DNA from: DAOTXR01 sp034435375
Lineage (GTDB): Bacteria > Chloroflexota > Anaerolineae > Aggregatilineales > UBA3940
NCBI GenBank assembly: GCA_034435375.1
Contig: DAOTXR010000011.1
Span: 1 to 64,000, forward strand
Length of the DNA: 64,000 bases
Direction: 5' to 3'
The notes under the pieces were generated by a model. The model saw only the letters and a program-made list of their open reading frames with translations, did not search any database and had not been told where the DNA came from. Shown here piece by piece: positions 43,371-52,296 of this stretch (position 1 is its first letter; each line of letters opens with the position of its first letter). The position numbers and the translations under genes are program-made.

Positions 43371-44008
43371 AGAACATCTGGGCAATTATCCCGGTGAAGC
43401 CACTGAATCGATCCAAGAGCCGGTTGGCCCCTGTCCTGGACATCAAACAGCGCGAAGCGCTGAGCCGCGAGATGCTAGAGCAGACACTCGTGACGCTCAA
43501 AAAGGCAAAGAGCATTGGCGGAATCCTCGTTGTGAGCCGCGACAGTGCAGCCCTGGCCCTGGCCCGCCGCTATGACGCTCAGACTCTCCAAGAGAGTGGC
43601 GCACCCGAACTCAACGCCAGCCTTACTCGTGCAACCAAGGTCATTTCGACCTGGAATGCAAGTGGGGCACTGGTTTTGGCTTCTGACATCCCCCTGATGC
43701 AGGTGGATGACATCGAGGCCATGATCGCACTGGCTAAGTATCCCCCCGTCGTGGTAATCGCCCCTGACCGGCGACATGTCGGTACCAATGGGCTGCTGAT
43801 GTGCCCACCGGCGCTTTTCCCCTACGCCTTCGGTGAGGATAGCTTCAGCAGACACACTGCCAAAGCTCAGGAGGCTGGGGCCGAGGTGCACGTTTACGAG
43901 TCGCTCACCATGGGCCTGGACGTGGACCTGCCTGCCGACCTGGACTTGTACCGCGAGATGCTCATGGAACGCAACCTCAACGAGCCTGCTTGGCTGGGAA
44001 ACGCCTAG
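43367..44008 (+). CDS. cofC: 2-phospho-L-lactate guanylyltransferase
   Basis: 213 residues. Nucleotidyltransferase fold with IWAIIPVKPLNRSKSRLAPVL, then ALVLASDIPLMQVDDIEAM, IAPDRRHVGTNGLLMCPP and MGLDVDLPADLDLY. Activates 2-phospholactate or phosphoenolpyruvate with GTP for CofD. GTG at 43367 is chosen: GAGGAAA lies 8 bases upstream and it overlaps the cofD stop. CofG/H, which make the Fo chromophore, are not in the window. Confidence 0.88.
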   Translation: MKNIWAIIPVKPLNRSKSRLAPVLDIKQREALSREMLEQTLVTLKKAKSIGGILVVSRDSAALALARRYDAQTLQESGAPELNASLTRATKVISTWNASGALVLASDIPLMQVDDIEAMIALAKYPPVVVIAPDRRHVGTNGLLMCPPALFPYAFGEDSFSRHTAKAQEAGAEVHVYESLTMGLDVDLPADLDLYREMLMERNLNEPAWLGNA

Positions 44009-44058
44009 ACTAGCTGGCACCCGTCTCAGAATCTCGCTACCCCGAAAGGAGTCTCCAG

Positions 44059-45057
44059 GTGGCTAATCGTGTTGCACTGTACCTGCAAGACGCACATCCC
44101 ATCCGGGATGGCATTGAATACGTCCGGTATGCTGAACAGCGGGGCTTTGAAGCCGTTTGGCAGGCCGAATCGCGACTGGTGCGCGACGCCATTGTGCCGA
44201 TGGCCGCCTTTGCTGCAACAACCGAGCGCATCAAGGTTGGCTCCGGTGTCATCAACAACTGGACGCGCAATGCAGCGCTGATTGCCGCTACCTTCCTGAC
44301 GCTCGACGACCTGGCGCCGGACCGCTGCCTCCTGGGCATTGGGGCCTGGTGGGACCCTCTGGCAAAAAACGTCGGCATTGACCGCAAGAATCCGCTGCAG
44401 GCTATGCGCGAGGTCGTGACGGTCGTCCGCGCTCTGCTCAATGCCGAGACGGTGACTTTTCACGGCGAGTTTGTCAACGTGACGGGCATCGAGCTGGACG
44501 TGGTCCACGGGCGCAAGGGGCCGCGCAACGTGCCGATTTACATCGGCGCGACTGGCCCCAAGATGCTCGAACTGACGGGGGAGATCGCAGATGGAGTGGT
44601 GCTGAACTACCTCGTCAAGCCAGAGTACAACGTCGAGGCCATGGAACATTTGGAAGAAGGCGCCCGGCGTGCCGGGCGTAGCGTTGATGACATCGACCGC
44701 CCACAGTTGATTGTGTGCTCAATGGATCCTGATCGCAGGCGCGGGCTTGACGGCGCCCGCAAGCTGATCACGCAGTATTTGGCTCAGCAACCCCACTTTG
44801 CCAAGGCGCTGGGCGCCGACGAGGGCATGGTTGCCGAGATCAAAAAGCGACTGGGCTGGCCTGCCACCGAAGAGCAGATCGAGGCGGCCATGGAGTTTGT
44901 GCCGGACGAGATGGTCCAGATGGTGGCTGCGGCGGGTACGCCTGAGGAGTGTCGCGCCAAGGTCCAGGAGTACATTGATACAGGCTGTACTTGTCCGATC
45001 CTGTACCCGCTGGGACCGGACGTCAAGATGATGATCGATGCTTTTGCAGCTAAGTAA
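44059..45057 (+). CDS. LLM-class, probably F420-dependent oxidoreductase
   Basis: 332 residues, luciferase-like TIM barrel. YAEQRGFEAVWQAESRLVRDAIVPMAAFAATTERIKVGSGVINNWTRNAALIAATFLTLDDL and CLLGIGAWWDPL are typical of F420-dependent members such as Mer; PIYIGATGPKMLELTGEIADGVVLN follows. Position right after cofC supports F420 use. Possible roles are methylene-tetrahydrofolate/methanopterin reduction or reduction of another unsaturated compound. GTG at 44059 follows AAAGGAG. Confidence 0.82.
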   Translation: MANRVALYLQDAHPIRDGIEYVRYAEQRGFEAVWQAESRLVRDAIVPMAAFAATTERIKVGSGVINNWTRNAALIAATFLTLDDLAPDRCLLGIGAWWDPLAKNVGIDRKNPLQAMREVVTVVRALLNAETVTFHGEFVNVTGIELDVVHGRKGPRNVPIYIGATGPKMLELTGEIADGVVLNYLVKPEYNVEAMEHLEEGARRAGRSVDDIDRPQLIVCSMDPDRRRGLDGARKLITQYLAQQPHFAKALGADEGMVAEIKKRLGWPATEEQIEAAMEFVPDEMVQMVAAAGTPEECRAKVQEYIDTGCTCPILYPLGPDVKMMIDAFAAK

Positions 45058-45064
45058 TTGTCCT

Positions 45065-45571
45065 ATGAACACATCAGATGATCACAAGGGTGAGTTTCTG
45101 CCACAGCCAAACTCTCGACATTGTTTTGTTTGCGGAGTGGAAAGCCCTGTCGGACTCAAGTTGCGCTTTGCCGACAACGGAGTCGACGAGGTACGGGCCA
45201 CGTATGTAGTCGCAGGCAAGTACCAGGGGTACCCTGGCATTGTGCATGGTGGGATTATCGCTGCCATGCTGGACGAGACTGCGGGGCGGACAGTTATGAT
45301 TGGCCATCCTAATCGTTTCTTCATGACGGCTAAAATGGAGATCAGGTACCGTCAGCCCGTGCCAACGGACACTCAGCTTACACTGGTCGGCCACATGATC
45401 AAGGATCGCGGTCGGCTGGCTCAGACGCATGGCGAGGTCCAGCTGCCAGATGGGACCATTGCTGCCGAGGCTGACATCACTCTGATCGAGATTCCGCCCA
45501 AATACGTGGATGGCGCTGACTTTGAGATCCTGGGGTGGAGAGTATACCCAGAAGACAATCCTGCTCCGTAG
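45065..45571 (+). CDS. PaaI-like hotdog-fold thioesterase
   Basis: 168 residues. SRHCFVCGVESPVGLKLRF followed by GYPGIVHGGIIAAMLDETAGR is the hotdog catalytic helix region of PaaI/4HBT thioesterases; MEIRYRQPVPTDTQLTLVGHM completes the fold. Hydrolyses an acyl-CoA or acyl-carrier thioester, substrate unknown. ATG at 45065 is the first after the preceding stop; the ribosome site is poor, suggesting coupling to the oxidoreductase gene 7 bases upstream. Confidence 0.75.
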   Translation: MNTSDDHKGEFLPQPNSRHCFVCGVESPVGLKLRFADNGVDEVRATYVVAGKYQGYPGIVHGGIIAAMLDETAGRTVMIGHPNRFFMTAKMEIRYRQPVPTDTQLTLVGHMIKDRGRLAQTHGEVQLPDGTIAAEADITLIEIPPKYVDGADFEILGWRVYPEDNPAP

Positions 45572-45621
45572 ATACACATCCGTGGCGGGCTTAGTCCACT
45601 GCACAAGCAAGGAGAGCCTCC

Positions 45622-46455
45622 ATGTTGTATAACCTGCGAGAGTACCACCGACCCACCGACCTGGGCGAGGCGCTGCGACTGATCGGACGCACTGAGGTGC
45701 GCACCGTGCCTCTGTCAGGCGGTACATGCCTGGTCGGCGAGGGCGCATCCCAAATCGAGGCCGTCGTCGATCTGGCCGGGCTGGGGTTAGATTTCATTGA
45801 ACGCAAAGACAGCATCCTGCGCGTGGGCGCAATGGTACGCCTGCAGACCCTTGTCGAAGAGCTGAGGGATGTGGCTGACGGTCTGCTGGCCAAGACGGCT
45901 CATCGCATGGCTGGGCTGCACGTACGCAATGCCATGACTATCGGAGGCGTGTTGGCAGGGAGGGACCTGCACACACCGCTGAGCGCTGCCCTGGCGGCCC
46001 TCCAGGCCAGGGTCGCCATCACCGGCCAGGGTGAGGAGCAGCCTGTGTGGCCCGCCATCCCCCCTGAGAGAATCGAGGGGCAGATCATCACTGCCGTGGA
46101 AATCGATCTACCTCAAGGTCAGGTTGGCGCTGCCTACGAGCAGGTTGGACGAACTCCTGCCGATCACCCTATTGTGTGTTCAGCAGCCATTGCCTGCGCC
46201 AACGGTGGGCAGATCGTGGCGCGGACAGCTATCGGCGGCCTGCTATCTGACGACCTCGTGCTGATCGGCGACACGTTCAGAGGCAGCAATGCCAGCTTTG
46301 AGGCCATCGAACAACTAGTGAATGCCATCCCCGAAGCGATGCTCCTGGACAATTTCCTGGGCAGCTCCGCCTATCGCCGAGGTGTGGCACCGGTGCTGGC
46401 GCGGCGTGCCCTGACGGCTGCCCTGGACAAGGTCAGGGCGCAGGAGGAGGCATAA
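45622..46455 (+). CDS. Xanthine dehydrogenase-type FAD-binding subunit
   Basis: 277 residues. CoxM/XdhB family: YNLREYHRPTDLGEALRLIG, VPLSGGTCLVGEG (FAD loop) and VRNAMTIGGVLAGRDLHTPLSAALAAL (second FAD loop, somewhat divergent), then the C-terminal four-helix part ending FLGSSAYRRGVAPVLARRAL. Passes electrons from the Fe-S centres to an acceptor. It lies 3 bases before the Fe-S/Mo subunit gene, which it should serve. ATG at 45622 follows AAGGAGAG. Confidence 0.82.
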   Translation: MLYNLREYHRPTDLGEALRLIGRTEVRTVPLSGGTCLVGEGASQIEAVVDLAGLGLDFIERKDSILRVGAMVRLQTLVEELRDVADGLLAKTAHRMAGLHVRNAMTIGGVLAGRDLHTPLSAALAALQARVAITGQGEEQPVWPAIPPERIEGQIITAVEIDLPQGQVGAAYEQVGRTPADHPIVCSAAIACANGGQIVARTAIGGLLSDDLVLIGDTFRGSNASFEAIEQLVNAIPEAMLLDNFLGSSAYRRGVAPVLARRALTAALDKVRAQEEA

Positions 46456-46458
46456 GCC

Positions 46459-49449
46459 ATGCTCATCACCTTCAGGCTCAACGGAAAAGACACAACCTGC
46501 GACGTGCAACCCAGCCAGACGCTGCTCTCAGTGCTGCGCAAGAATGGGGTGTGGGGTGTCAAGCACGGCTGTGAGACCGGTGAGTGCGGCGCGTGTGCCG
46601 TCCTGATCGATGGGAAACCAGTAAACAGCTGCACGCTGCTCGCAGCGCAGGCTGCCGGACATGAGATCACGACCATCGAAGGAGTAGGAGGGGCACAGCA
46701 GCGCGGCTGGCGCGGTTCAGCCCCCCTCCACGCCTTGCAGACGGCCTTTGTCGAGACTGGGGCCATCCAATGCGGTTACTGCACCCCCGCCTTTATCCTA
46801 GCCGCATTGGTGCTGCTGGGGCAGGAGCCAGATCCCACCGAGGATCAGGTGCGCGAGGCGTTGAGTGGCGTTCTGTGCCGCTGCACTGGCTATCTTAAGC
46901 CGGTGCAGGCCGTATTACGGGCCGCTGCCGTCTTACGCGGGGAAGAGGTCCCGCCGATTTCAGAGGAGGGGAGCATCTCTGCACAGCTGAGCCTGTTCTG
47001 GCCATCTCGCCCGGAGTTCCAGGAGCCGCCCAGCATGCTAGGGGAAGGCGGTACGCTGGTCAAGACTACGCCCATGCCAACCATCATTGTCTCCGAGGAG
47101 AGAACACACCAGTACGTTGGCAAGCCAGAGCCAAAGGTCGATGCCATGAAGCTGGTGCAGGGCCACGCGGCTTACGCTGACGACATCGAGATGCGTGGTA
47201 TGCTGGTTGGCAAACTGCTTTTAAGCCCACACGCTCACGCCATTATCAAGAACATCGATGTCAGCAAAGCGCGGGCGCTGCCTGGCGTACACGCTGTCCT
47301 GACCCACCAAGACCTGCCGCGTGTGGCTTACACTACTGCTGGGCAGTCTCATCCGGAGCCTGGACCGCACGACAATTTCAGTCTCGATTACAAGGTGCGC
47401 TGGGTGGGCGATCGTGTGGCTGCCGTCGCCGCCGAGACAGAAGAGATCGCGAGGCAAGCACTCGATCTGATCGAGGTCGAGTACGAGATTCTGCCAGCGA
47501 TCCTCGATCCACGCGATGCCATGAAACCTGGGGCACCCATCATCCATGACGAGCCGGAAAGCTGGCACATCGAAGACAAACAGCGCAACCTAGCCGCTGT
47601 CATCGAGTGGGAGCTGGGCGATGTAGAAGCTGCTTTCGAACAGGCCGACCACATTTTCGAAGATACCTATTACAGCCCCAAAGTCCAGCAGGCCCCCATT
47701 GAGCCGCATGTGGTCGTGACATGGTGGGACGAAGATGACCGGCTGGTGATCCGCACCAGCACGCAAGTGCCTTTCCACGTACGGCGCATCCTGGCTCCGG
47801 TCCTTGGCCTGCCTGAGAAGCGCATCCGCGTGATCAAGCCGCGCATCGGTGGAGGATTCGGTGTCAAACAGGAGGTGCTGCTCGAAGACATCTGCGCTCA
47901 CCTGACCATTGTCACAGGTCGTCCTGTGCGTATGGAATACACCCGCGAGGAGGAGTTCACTGCTAGCCGGACACGTCACAACATGATCCTGACACTCAAG
48001 ACCGGTGTGATGAAAGACGGGACAATCGTCGCCAATGCAATGTACGTTCTCTCAGACACAGGGGGCAGCGGCACACATGCCATGACGGTTGCGGGAAACA
48101 CCGGTCACAAAGCTATGGCACTCTACAACGCCCCTAATATTCGCTTCCACGCCGATGTAGTCTACACCAACAAAGTGCCCTCAGGAGCATATCGCGGCTA
48201 CGGCGTGCCGCAGGGTTTCTGGGCACTCGAGACTCACATGGAACATATCGCTCGCTCGTTGGGCCTTGATCCCCTGGAATTTCGACTCAAAAACGCCATC
48301 AAAGCTGGAGATGAGCACCCGGTCAGCAAGATATGGAGCGAGGGGCGCGAAGGGGCTGCCGAATACATCCATACTTGTGGGTTGCCCCAGTGTGTCGAGC
48401 AGGGGGCGGCAGCCATTCGCTGGCATGAACGCTACAACAATCCAGAGTGGCATCAGGTACCTGGCAAGCCACACCTGCGGCGTGGGATCGGTGTGGCGAC
48501 TGTGATGCAGGGCACCGCCATACCCAATCTGGACATGGGGGCGGCGAGCATCAAAATGAACGACGATGGATCGTTCAATCTGCTGGTGGGTGCCACCGAC
48601 TTGGGCACCGGCTCAGACACGGTGCTGACGCAAATGGCCGCCGAAGTTCTGGGCTGTCCACCGGAGGACTTCATCACCTACTCATCCGATACAGACTTCA
48701 CGCCTTTTGACAAGGGGGCCTATGCCAGCAGCACTACCTATGTCTCGGGCCGCGCCGTGGTGATCGCCGCTGAAAAGGTCGCTGCGCAGATCAAGGCCGT
48801 CGCGGCGGAGTTGCTAAGCAAGGGCGGCAGCGACATCAGCCCGGATGAGCTTGAACTGCGGGAACGAGCTGCCTGGGCGCCCGATGGCCGCTCGGTGGCC
48901 CTGCGCGAGGTTGCCATGCATTCCCTGCACCATGCCAAACAACATCAGATTATGGCTGTGGGCAGCTATGTATCGCCTGAGTCGCCGCCGCCATTCGCAG
49001 CTCAGTTTGCCACCGTGACCGTCGATACCGAGACCGGCCAAGTGACGGTGGACGAATTGGTCATGGCCGTCGACTCCGGTGTTATAATCAACCCAGTGAC
49101 GGCCAGCGGCCAGATCGAAGGTGGCATGGTGCAAGCCGCAGGTTATGCCGTGTGCGAAGAGCTGGCCTACGACGATCAGGGGCGCGTGCTCAACCCGCGT
49201 TTTGGCCCTTACTGGATTTTCCGCTCGGATGACGCGCCCAGGTTGACCACCATTTTCGTTGAGACCTACGAGCAGAGCGGCCCCTTCGGAGCCAAAGCTG
49301 TCGCTGAGATTCCGCTCGACGGAGCAGGCCCGGCCATTGCCAATGCCGTCTACGATGCTGTCGGTGTGCGCATCAAGGAGGCACCCCTATACCCAGAAAA
49401 GGTGTGGCGTGCGATCCAGGAGAAAAGGCGCAGCGAACAGGAGTGTTAA
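46459..49449 (+). CDS. Xanthine dehydrogenase-like subunit: 2Fe-2S and molybdopterin domains fused
   Basis: 996 residues. Residues 1-160 hold two 2Fe-2S centres (HGCETGECGACAV..VNSC and QCGYCTPAF..LCRCTGY). A linker to about 230 leads into the Mo-cofactor domain: VGKPEPKVDAMKLVQGHAAYADDI, RIGGGFGVKQEVL, VPSGAYRGYGVPQGF, TDLGTGSDTVLTQMAAEVL and the catalytic Glu near the end (FGAKAVAEIPLDGAGPAIANAVYDA; AE rather than the usual GE). This Fe-S plus Mo fusion without FAD resembles XdhD-like enzymes of purine clusters. Substrate: a purine is most likely. Confidence 0.85.
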   Translation: MLITFRLNGKDTTCDVQPSQTLLSVLRKNGVWGVKHGCETGECGACAVLIDGKPVNSCTLLAAQAAGHEITTIEGVGGAQQRGWRGSAPLHALQTAFVETGAIQCGYCTPAFILAALVLLGQEPDPTEDQVREALSGVLCRCTGYLKPVQAVLRAAAVLRGEEVPPISEEGSISAQLSLFWPSRPEFQEPPSMLGEGGTLVKTTPMPTIIVSEERTHQYVGKPEPKVDAMKLVQGHAAYADDIEMRGMLVGKLLLSPHAHAIIKNIDVSKARALPGVHAVLTHQDLPRVAYTTAGQSHPEPGPHDNFSLDYKVRWVGDRVAAVAAETEEIARQALDLIEVEYEILPAILDPRDAMKPGAPIIHDEPESWHIEDKQRNLAAVIEWELGDVEAAFEQADHIFEDTYYSPKVQQAPIEPHVVVTWWDEDDRLVIRTSTQVPFHVRRILAPVLGLPEKRIRVIKPRIGGGFGVKQEVLLEDICAHLTIVTGRPVRMEYTREEEFTASRTRHNMILTLKTGVMKDGTIVANAMYVLSDTGGSGTHAMTVAGNTGHKAMALYNAPNIRFHADVVYTNKVPSGAYRGYGVPQGFWALETHMEHIARSLGLDPLEFRLKNAIKAGDEHPVSKIWSEGREGAAEYIHTCGLPQCVEQGAAAIRWHERYNNPEWHQVPGKPHLRRGIGVATVMQGTAIPNLDMGAASIKMNDDGSFNLLVGATDLGTGSDTVLTQMAAEVLGCPPEDFITYSSDTDFTPFDKGAYASSTTYVSGRAVVIAAEKVAAQIKAVAAELLSKGGSDISPDELELRERAAWAPDGRSVALREVAMHSLHHAKQHQIMAVGSYVSPESPPPFAAQFATVTVDTETGQVTVDELVMAVDSGVIINPVTASGQIEGGMVQAAGYAVCEELAYDDQGRVLNPRFGPYWIFRSDDAPRLTTIFVETYEQSGPFGAKAVAEIPLDGAGPAIANAVYDAVGVRIKEAPLYPEKVWRAIQEKRRSEQEC

Positions 49450-49463
49450 GAAACAGGCAGCAG

Positions 49464-50297
49464 ATGTCCGACAGTGAGATCTACGAAGCACTGCTGGAAG
49501 CCAAACGTGGAGGTCGGCCTGCTGTCCTAGCGACTGTGATCCGCGATCAGGGATCGGTGCCACGTCACGCCGGGGCCAAGATGCTGATCTTTCCAGACGG
49601 CAGGAGCATCGGCACGGTGGGAGGCGGGGAGCTTGAGAGCCGAGTGATCGCAGCAGCGCCCAACCTGATCAAAAGCGACCGTCCGGCCATCTTACACATC
49701 GAGTTGGTTGACCCAGAACGCGGCGATGCCGGTGTCTGCGGCGGGCAGGTAGATATCTTCGTGGAACCAATCATGCCCGACCCCACTATTCTCATCATTG
49801 GCTGTGGCCACTGTGGACAGGCGCTGGCCGAACTGGCTCACTGGCTGGGCTACCGGGTGATCGTCACTGATGACCGCCCTGAGCTGTGCAACCCGAAAGT
49901 CATTCCTCACGCCAATGAGCATATCGTGGCTTTGCCGAGCGAGATCGCCCATACCATCCCTATCCACGAGCGGACTTATGTCGCGGCAGTGACTCGCGGT
50001 GTTCCGCTCGACGTAGCTCTCCTGCCCTACCTCCTCCGGTCGCCCGCACCGTTCATCGGCGTGATGGGCAGCCAGCGGCGCTGGGCAGCAGCCGCCAAGC
50101 AACTGCGTGAGCAGGGTTTCACCGAAGCTGATCTGGCACGCATCCACGCCCCAATCGGGTTGGAGCTTAACGCCGAGACGCCCCGCGAGATCGCGATCAG
50201 CATCATGGCCGAGATCATTGCTTTCCAGCGCGGCGGCACAGGCGAGCCGATGAAACAGGGGGGAACACCAGAGGAGACACACTCCCGTCGGGAGTGA
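49464..50297 (+). CDS. XdhC/CoxI-family maturation factor
   Basis: 277 residues. Starts with the XdhC/CoxI domain (ATVIRDQGSVPRHAGAKMLIFPDGRSIGTVGGGELESRV) and has a Rossmann-like C-terminal domain (ILIIGCGHCGQALAELAHWLGYRVIVTDDR..GVMGSQRRW). XdhC binds molybdenum cofactor, protects it and passes it to xanthine dehydrogenase. ATG at 49464 is the first that does not overlap the preceding gene. It lies between the Mo subunit gene and the lipase-NACHT gene. Confidence 0.85.
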   Translation: MSDSEIYEALLEAKRGGRPAVLATVIRDQGSVPRHAGAKMLIFPDGRSIGTVGGGELESRVIAAAPNLIKSDRPAILHIELVDPERGDAGVCGGQVDIFVEPIMPDPTILIIGCGHCGQALAELAHWLGYRVIVTDDRPELCNPKVIPHANEHIVALPSEIAHTIPIHERTYVAAVTRGVPLDVALLPYLLRSPAPFIGVMGSQRRWAAAAKQLREQGFTEADLARIHAPIGLELNAETPREIAISIMAEIIAFQRGGTGEPMKQGGTPEETHSRRE

Positions 50298-50307
50298 GGG
50301 GGATCGA

Positions 50308-52290
50308 ATGGCAGCAGAACGCTATCCATTGGTGCTGGTCCCGGGATCGATGGCCTCTGAGCTTTACCTGGGTGACGATCGAATCTGGCCACCTGACCAG
50401 TTCAGCGATCTGGCCAAGTTGCGCCACCTAAAGGATGGCACATTCAGGGTCGGGAATCTGGTGAGAGCAGCACAGCCCATTCCCCGGATCGGTCTGAGCC
50501 GGATGGATCTGTGGGAGTCTTTCATTGCCCAATTTCTGATTAAGGAGTTGGGCTACGTTGAAGGCGAGGACCTGTTCTTCTTCCCTTACGACTGGCGGCA
50601 AGACATCCGCATTGTGGCCTGCCAGTTACGTGAGGCCATGGGAGGCTTCGCTCAAATTGTGCAGCAGAAACGCAGCCTGGACCCGGCTGCACCGGTGAAG
50701 TTCTATATCCTGGGCCACAGCCTGGGATCGCTTGTCTGCCGCTGGTATGTCGATCAGGAGGGCGGGCGCGAGAACGTAGCCCATATGATGTTACTCGGAG
50801 CAGTTGACCGAGGTGTGCCCAGCAGCTTTATTGCACTCCTCACAGGCGATCCGGGGGAGGTTATGCACCCCCAACCTATCGTTGACTTCATCTTAGAGCG
50901 CATTCTGCCATCCCTGTTGGGCGGCATGGCTGACATTCTGCGCAGCATACACTGCATCTATCAAGCCCTGCCCGGCAGCCCCTTTGTGTATAGCCCTGGC
51001 GGCTCGGTCGACATTTTCGACGACATATCCTGGTTGGGCGACCCGGGAGCCGGGGACTATGCCCACTGGGTATCCAATCTGGCCGATGGCAAGGCTGTGC
51101 AGCACATGATGGCTCGCCCTTCTACTGTTCCTACAACATACGTCTATGGACAGAGGCAAGAGACGCCTGAGAGTGTCTATGTCGAACCTGCTGCTGGCGG
51201 CGGCTATGATTGGTCCACAGTCCGCGTGGACTGGGGACGAGGCGATGGCCTCGTCCTCTCACGGTCGGCTTGGCCCGGTGACCTGGAAGCTGGCATCCAG
51301 GTGGTATGGGTTGAGATGGGACACAACAGTCTGCATCACACCGACGAGGTACATGCTCTCCTTGAAGATCAAACACGCCTTCCTCGTAGAGAAGCCACCG
51401 TCACAGGAGCGACCGGGCTGTCCAGCGAAGAGATCAAAGAATACCTGGAGACGATCGTTCACAGCGATCGCTACATCGCTGCCTCGCAGGCCGAGCGGGG
51501 CCACCTGGTTGTTGCGCTACCCGCCGACCCAAGCCGCCCCATGGAGGATGCCAGGGCGGTGATCGCGTCAGTGCAGCCTGGCAGGCCAGTTCTTATTCTG
51601 GGCCGGGCAGGGGCGGGCAAAAGCGAGGCTGTGTACAGTGTTATGTGGCACACTGCTCAAGCCAGCCTGGACCCTCAGGGGCACATGCTGGTACCAATCT
51701 ACGTTGATCTGCGCCGATATCGGGGAGAGGACAACCTACTAACCCTGGTGTGGTCCACTCTGGCCGAGACCGGGACCAGGACCTTCCTCACACGGCAGGT
51801 GAAGCTTTTATTGGAGAATGTGCCCTGCTTGGTCTTTTTTGATGACTTTGACCAACTGCTCAGACGTCATAGGGCCGAAGGCATAGAGGTGCTTAACCAG
51901 TTCCTCCGCAGCTATCCCAACGTTCGCGCGGTGTTCACCGCTGAGAGCGGCCTCTACGAGGGGCAATTGCCGCAGGCGCGTGTCTACATGCTGCTCTCGA
52001 AGGAACTGGAGCAAGCGACCGCAGCCCTACCTCCCCAGGTAGGTGACGTGATCGTCGCCATCATCGGCGACAACGCTTCCAATATTGCTATCGGGCGAGA
52101 GAGCAGCGCCAAGACCATCGAGGTCGCTGCCCAAGCGATCACTGCGGCTCAGTCAAAGCGGGGCGAGACATCTATTGTCGACTATGCCCAGCTTGGCGAG
52201 CTGATCGAAGCTGCACGCAGTCAGAAGTGGGATAAGGTAGAATCTATCGCGCAGGCAATGTCGAGCACCCTAGGAAGGAAGGGAAATTAG
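50308..52290 (+). CDS. LCAT-like lipase fused to a NACHT-like NTPase
   Basis: 660 residues. The N-terminal half (1-350) is an LCAT/PGAP1-type alpha/beta hydrolase: YPLVLVPGSMASELY, FFPYDWRQDI, nucleophile Ser138 in ILGHSLGSLVCRWY, Asp313 in GRGDGLV and His339 in EMGHNSLHH, so a triad can be proposed. Residues 425-570 look like a NACHT/STAND NTPase: Walker A GRAGAGKSE (432-440), then MLVPIYVDLRRY and Walker B PCLVFFDDFDQLL (506-518). A helical tail from 575 has VGDVIVAIIGDNASNIAIG, and there are no repeats. Such hydrolase-STAND fusions resemble immune effectors. It is 7 bases before an Xdh subunit gene. Function unknown. Confidence 0.8.
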   Translation: MAAERYPLVLVPGSMASELYLGDDRIWPPDQFSDLAKLRHLKDGTFRVGNLVRAAQPIPRIGLSRMDLWESFIAQFLIKELGYVEGEDLFFFPYDWRQDIRIVACQLREAMGGFAQIVQQKRSLDPAAPVKFYILGHSLGSLVCRWYVDQEGGRENVAHMMLLGAVDRGVPSSFIALLTGDPGEVMHPQPIVDFILERILPSLLGGMADILRSIHCIYQALPGSPFVYSPGGSVDIFDDISWLGDPGAGDYAHWVSNLADGKAVQHMMARPSTVPTTYVYGQRQETPESVYVEPAAGGGYDWSTVRVDWGRGDGLVLSRSAWPGDLEAGIQVVWVEMGHNSLHHTDEVHALLEDQTRLPRREATVTGATGLSSEEIKEYLETIVHSDRYIAASQAERGHLVVALPADPSRPMEDARAVIASVQPGRPVLILGRAGAGKSEAVYSVMWHTAQASLDPQGHMLVPIYVDLRRYRGEDNLLTLVWSTLAETGTRTFLTRQVKLLLENVPCLVFFDDFDQLLRRHRAEGIEVLNQFLRSYPNVRAVFTAESGLYEGQLPQARVYMLLSKELEQATAALPPQVGDVIVAIIGDNASNIAIGRESSAKTIEVAAQAITAAQSKRGETSIVDYAQLGELIEAARSQKWDKVESIAQAMSSTLGRKGN

Positions 52291-52296
52291 AACACC

